From Beroe ovata (lineage: Eukaryota; Ctenophora; Nuda; Beroida; Beroidae), in assembly GCA_946803715.1 (NCBI GenBank), contig CAMPET010000041.1, positions 111,287-121,463 on the forward strand: DNA of 10,177 nt, given 5' to 3'. The first letter of the stretch is position 1; each line of letters starts with the position of its first letter. Below, one piece after another: positions 7,466-10,177 of the stretch. The position numbers and the translations under genes were made by a program. Under the pieces are notes generated by a model. That model searched no databases. It was not told the origin of the DNA and saw nothing but the letters and a program-made list of their open reading frames with translations.

Positions 7466-7620
7466 GTGAGTGTTTCTGTGTGCGGTTCTGTGTGTGGTTC
7501 TGTCATCTGTGTGTGGTTCTGTGTGTGTGGTTCTGTGTGTGTGGTTNTTCTGTCTGTGTGTGGTTCTGTCTGTGTGTGGTTCTGTGTCTGTGGTTCTGTC
7601 TGTGTGTGGTTCTGTGTGTT
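7466..7620. repeat. GT-rich minisatellite with 12- and 16-base units and an N
   Basis: Variable repeats of about 12 bases (CTGTGTGTGGTT) and 16 bases (CTGTCTGTGTGTGGTT) lie head to tail, with a single N at 7547. Three frames on one strand and two on the other stay open because the unit lacks stops. The proteins read from it are artefacts. Confidence 0.95.
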
Positions 7621-7718
7621 TATGCATGCACAGAAGAGGAACATTATATTATCATCATATTACTGATTATGTGTACGTTGTATATCAAAACATCGGAACC
7701 TAATTTTGAAATTACCCC

Positions 7719-7736
7719 CTCTCTCTCTCTCTCTCT
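7719..7736. repeat. CT microsatellite
   Basis: About nine CT units within a pyrimidine-rich stretch. Confidence 0.9.
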
Positions 7737-8051
7737 TTTCCTCCTGTCTTCTCAACGAACCAGGAGGAATGTTTGGTTTCTGTTAACGAGATTATCGGAA
7801 ATATATCGATGTTTTAAAAACCTGCGTTCTAGGATTTTAGTTTGTGCGTGCGCATTCAATCTGTGTGGCAACATTTTGCACCTTTCATAAAACTTTTGTG
7901 TCATTAATATTGAGTTTGCTGGGAACGCGAATTCGGTGGTAATTTTCTTATCGGTTGCCTCTCCTACTTTATCCCATTCAATCCCAGTCACCCCACACCT
8001 CGTTTCCTATGGCTCGCAACGCTCTCTAAGTGTGACTTTGTTCATCTGTAC

Positions 8052-8052
8052 C

Positions 8053-8107
<55 letters not shown>
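8052..8107. repeat. (CAA)n trinucleotide tract, about 18.7 units
   Basis: An uninterrupted CAA run ends at AACAACAG. In one frame it reads as polyasparagine, in others as polyglutamine or polythreonine, but no flanking coding context supports translation. Pure length suggests it is polymorphic. Confidence 0.97.
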
Positions 8108-8170
8108 GCATCATTCTCGTATTATAATACAACATTCCCTATGCTGTAGAGATCAATAGAGCTTGTTTAT

Positions 8171-8196
8171 ACACACACACACACACACACACACAC
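8171..8196. repeat. (CA)13 microsatellite
   Basis: Pure AC run of 26 bases, followed by degenerate GCAGTGTGCG and a minor CACACACA patch near 8242. Confidence 0.95.
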
Positions 8197-8540
8197 GCAG
8201 TGTGCGTTTCACCGTGTTACTGTATTTCATGTTGATACACGCACACACAATGCGTCTTTGCGTTTTGCCATTATCAACTGGACCACTGTAGTTTGTCTAG
8301 GGCAACACTTCTGATCCAGGATAATATATTGTTGATCTCGCGTTCTACGGGGGAAGTGTTAGATGCTATTTCATGATGAAAGAGTATTTTGTTTGTGAGT
8401 GTTATGTGTGTTGACGTAGGTCGTAGGCGTAGCTTATGAGTCAAATTTTCCTGCTTTTCATGACCAAGATATAGTCAATTGCTTGTTTTTTCAATCAAAT
8501 AGTTTCTCACTGGCTATCACATGCTATCTTTGGTTACCAC
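8197..8540. other. Unique stretch, nothing recognised
   Basis: AT-rich sequence upstream of the 8554-8619 promoter-like block. It contains no open frame over 60 codons, no tandem repeat and no clear inverted repeat. Confidence 0.5.
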
Positions 8541-8550
8541 TAACTCTCTC

Positions 8551-8648
8551 CCTATTGGCTGATATCCCGCCCTAACCCGCTCCGATTGGCCCTGAACACG
8601 AGTTACCCCAGATATAAATGACTTGGTATGCACATTATAAACCATGTT
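8551..8648 (+). promoter_or_regulatory. Compact CCAAT/CCAAT/TATA promoter-like block
   Basis: Inverted CCAAT boxes (ATTGG) lie at 8554-8558 and 8585-8589, 31 bases apart. A GC-box-like CCCGCCC lies between them, and GATATAAAT with a TATAAAT core (8613-8619) lies 28 bases after the second CCAAT. Rightward initiation near 8643 is predicted. The first box is embedded in CTATTGGCTG, the same ten bases as at 865-874 in the upstream block. Tandem CCAAT boxes about three helical turns apart are typical NF-Y arrangements in animal cell-cycle promoters. No gene is recognised downstream. Confidence 0.45.
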
Positions 8649-8661
8649 GGATCCGTGGTGA

Positions 8662-8748
8662 ATGCTTGTCGTGTTTTATATTAGTCATCTGTTTTGGGGG
8701 GACACATTGCTCACACACACATTCACACACACACACCACCCCAGCTAA
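8662..8748 (+). other. Short ORF (28 codons) after the predicted start
   Basis: The first ATG after the predicted start (8644) gives only five codons. The next (8662) opens a 28-codon frame with a hydrophobic first half and a Thr-His tail read from the CA tract at 8712-8737. A separate 81-codon ATG frame begins at 8858; it is AT-rich, hydrophobic in the middle and has an AAG|GTGTGT donor-like site at 9020/9021. Neither has a recognisable domain. Confidence 0.1.
8712..8737. repeat. Interrupted CA microsatellite
   Basis: Two CA runs are separated by ATT, within the predicted 5' region of the promoter at 8613. Confidence 0.9.
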
Positions 8749-8857
8749 ACTCAGTTTTGTCACGAGACCTAAATTTGTTTTGGTGTTATGAGTTTGTTTT
8801 ACAATTTTTGTGAGTTAACTATAGGTACTGTTCATTGCATATTTTTCACGTTTTACA

Positions 8858-9533
8858 ATGTTCGTTTCCCAGTCTACCATCGATTTTATCATGTATATTA
8901 TCATAATCAACACTCATCAGAATTATAGCCGGAACATAATGCTAATTATCATTTCGATGTTTAACCTTAAATTTCTTATCAGAAGACAGAGAAACCCTGC
9001 GAATTTTGGACATTTACAAGGTGTGTGTGGGTGTAATCAGCAAGAGGCGAAAATAAAATTTACAATTATTAGAGAACGTTCTGGAAATTTTCTCCTTTTT
9101 TAATAACTTGATTAATTTTCAAGTAAATGTCCATTCTCGTTGTTACGAAAGGTACAATCATTGTTTATTCAGCGCTTTGATCTTCATCTACTTCATGTTG
9201 CAACATCTCACCTCTGCAAAGATTTTGTATCGATGTTGTCCTAGCAACAGCACCCCACTCACTCACCCAGTCCCCCCCCAATGTGGTGTTAATTGGATGA
9301 TATTTCACAGTCCAGGATTCCAGTCTCCCCGCTTTCTCATTTCTGATCCAGGGTCACCCCTCGACCGAATTATATTTCTCACTCTCGCACCCAACAATAA
9401 CAATCGCGTGTTTCCGGTCCGCGCAACTTTAACCCAATCATTAGGAACGTAGGATAATTTTCAATCCTCTCAATCCAAACAAAGGATTGGAATGCGACTT
9501 TTGATGCAATATATTAATTTCGATGAGAAACAT
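8858..9533. other. AT-rich then pyrimidine-rich unique sequence
   Basis: It contains the 81-codon frame noted above and AATAAA at 9052-9057. A T/C-rich 114-codon frame at 9108-9452 starts at a non-ATG codon and is explained by composition. CCAAT words occur near 9290, 9434 and 9486 without a TATA partner. No gene is supported. Confidence 0.45.
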
Positions 9534-9544
9534 ACACACACACA
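9534..9544. repeat. Short CA run
   Basis: About 5.5 CA units, the shortest CA tract listed. Confidence 0.8.
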
Positions 9545-9549
9545 TGCTT

Positions 9550-9742
9550 CAGACTCCCGTTATTTTTGTTATTCTTTCTTCCATTCTCCCAGGGCTTCTG
9601 CCCTCTAATTTGGTTACCTTATCTTCTCCCCGGTTTTCAGACTCACCTATATTGAATTACAACGCAATGCGTTAGTTTGCTTTGCTAGTCACGGGACACG
9701 CTGATAATCTTATTGCGGAAATTCTCCCCCTCTGTCTCTCAG
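9550..9742 (+). other. Three strong acceptor-like sites in 150 bases
   Basis: Polypyrimidine tracts end in CAG at 9592, 9640 and 9742. The first has about 27 bases of nearly pure pyrimidine. In a T/C-rich strand such sites arise easily. No open exon between any of them and a consensus donor stands out; the nearest donor-like site is CAG|GTATCG at 10016/10017. Confidence 0.25.
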
Positions 9743-9844
9743 GGCCTCTCCTTTTCTCACGTATTATTCTGAGTAATTCGTGATAACAGAGTTTTGCTGA
9801 TTTTTGTCCTGCTATGCACTCTCACGTCTCCCTTTCCATGCTTG

Positions 9845-10000
9845 TTTCATGGTCATGAAAAAGAGAATGACCGGGAACCGATGTCATGGCATGACTCATC
9901 GCGTGATTATTGAGCTGGGTCATATAACACTCCTCATCAATAATCACTGCTCATCACTGCTCAGACTTCATGACTTTATGACGTAGTAGGAATATATAAG
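9845..10000 (+). promoter_or_regulatory. Cluster of palindromes leading to TATATAAG
   Basis: In order: the 16-base inverted repeat TTTCATGGTCATGAAA (9845-9860); the 13-base GTCATGGCATGAC (9883-9895); an 11-bp inverted repeat GTGATTATTGA/TCAATAATCAC (9903-9913 and 9937-9947, 23-base loop); a 10-base tandem repeat ATCACTGCTC (9943-9962); a TGACGT CRE-like half site; and TATATAAG (9993-10000). GTCATG/CATGAC recurs four times in 123 bases. A regulated promoter reading right is an inference, and the window ends about 150 bases after the predicted start. Confidence 0.3.
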
Positions 10001-10142
10001 TATCACTCTCTCACAGGTATCGCACACGCTGTTCCTAAAATATATTCACTTTTTCACCAGAGTTGAATGCCCATTTTTCTTGGCGAATCTATTATCTGAC
10101 CATCATCTAATCGTCAAAACCTTTTATCTTCTCCAATTTCCC

Positions 10143-10147
<5 letters not shown>

Positions 10148-10177
<30 letters not shown>
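10148..10177. repeat. (CA)15 microsatellite at the right edge
   Basis: Pure CA run truncated by the window end. Together with positions 1-24 it gives direct CA termini, which could falsely imply circularity in an assembler. Confidence 0.97.

Noticed and set aside
7402-7890. 162-codon plus-strand frame and overlapping frames on both strands
   Set aside because: Openness comes from the GT minisatellite, which lacks stops in every frame shown. The N at 7547 makes the frame unreliable.
1-10177. Circular element with direct terminal repeats
   Set aside because: The shared ends are only CA microsatellite, which is abundant throughout the window, so they are no evidence of circularity.
1-10177. 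CRISPR array, bacterial operon or phage region
   Set aside because: Repeats are simple microsatellites without unique spacers, and there are no ribosome binding sites or compact gene runs.

Overview
This window looks like non-coding DNA from a eukaryotic nuclear genome, most likely an animal. It holds about fifteen CA/GT microsatellites, CT tracts, a long CAA tract, promoter-style CCAAT/E-box/TATA groupings and isolated splice-like signals. I see no operon-like run of genes, no bacterial ribosome binding sites, and no rRNA, tRNA, transposase or reverse transcriptase signature. CpG does not look depleted by eye, for example 5 CpG in the 60 bases from 3301. That argues mildly against a heavily methylated vertebrate genome and for an invertebrate, but the species cannot be named. 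The window both begins (1-24) and ends (10148-10177) inside (CA)n, so it is probably a whole short contig that broke at microsatellites.

Layout. 1-550: terminal CA tract, a CCAAT/GC/AT-rich patch, a small imperfect inverted repeat and a GT-rich minisatellite. 550-1250: the best promoter-like block, with four inverted CCAAT boxes, a CACGTG palindrome, a TATA-like element and a 28-base purine run, followed by a compound CA tract. 1250-2700: unique sequence with an E2F-like site and one weak minus-strand exon candidate. 2700-2800: compound GT tract. 2880-3300: repeat-free, compositionally balanced sequence with overlapping minus-strand open frames. 3360-3650: an 11-bp inverted repeat with E-boxes in its arms and a CCAAT box in its loop. 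3930 onward: the plus strand becomes strongly pyrimidine-rich (64.5% C+T by hand count over 4081-4740), and the sampled lines stay T- and C-rich to the end. This stretch carries CA, GT and CT tracts, two short tandem duplications (6688-6763, 7177-7260), a 12-bp-unit GT minisatellite (7466-7620), a (CAA)n tract (8052-8107), a compact CCAAT/CCAAT/TATA block (8554-8619) and a cluster of palindromes before a TATATAAG (9845-10000).

No protein-coding gene can be supported with confidence. The long open frames are explained by stop-free CA/GT repeats or by the pyrimidine excess, which removes purine-rich stop codons. The most defensible reading is one or more introns or intergenic intervals with two plausible core promoters, both reading rightward (about 900 and 8640). 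They share a CCAAT layout and a 10-base CCAAT-centred string. I found no evidence of a new biological system. What merits a second look is promoter architecture, strand asymmetry, repeat structure and a few exon candidates.
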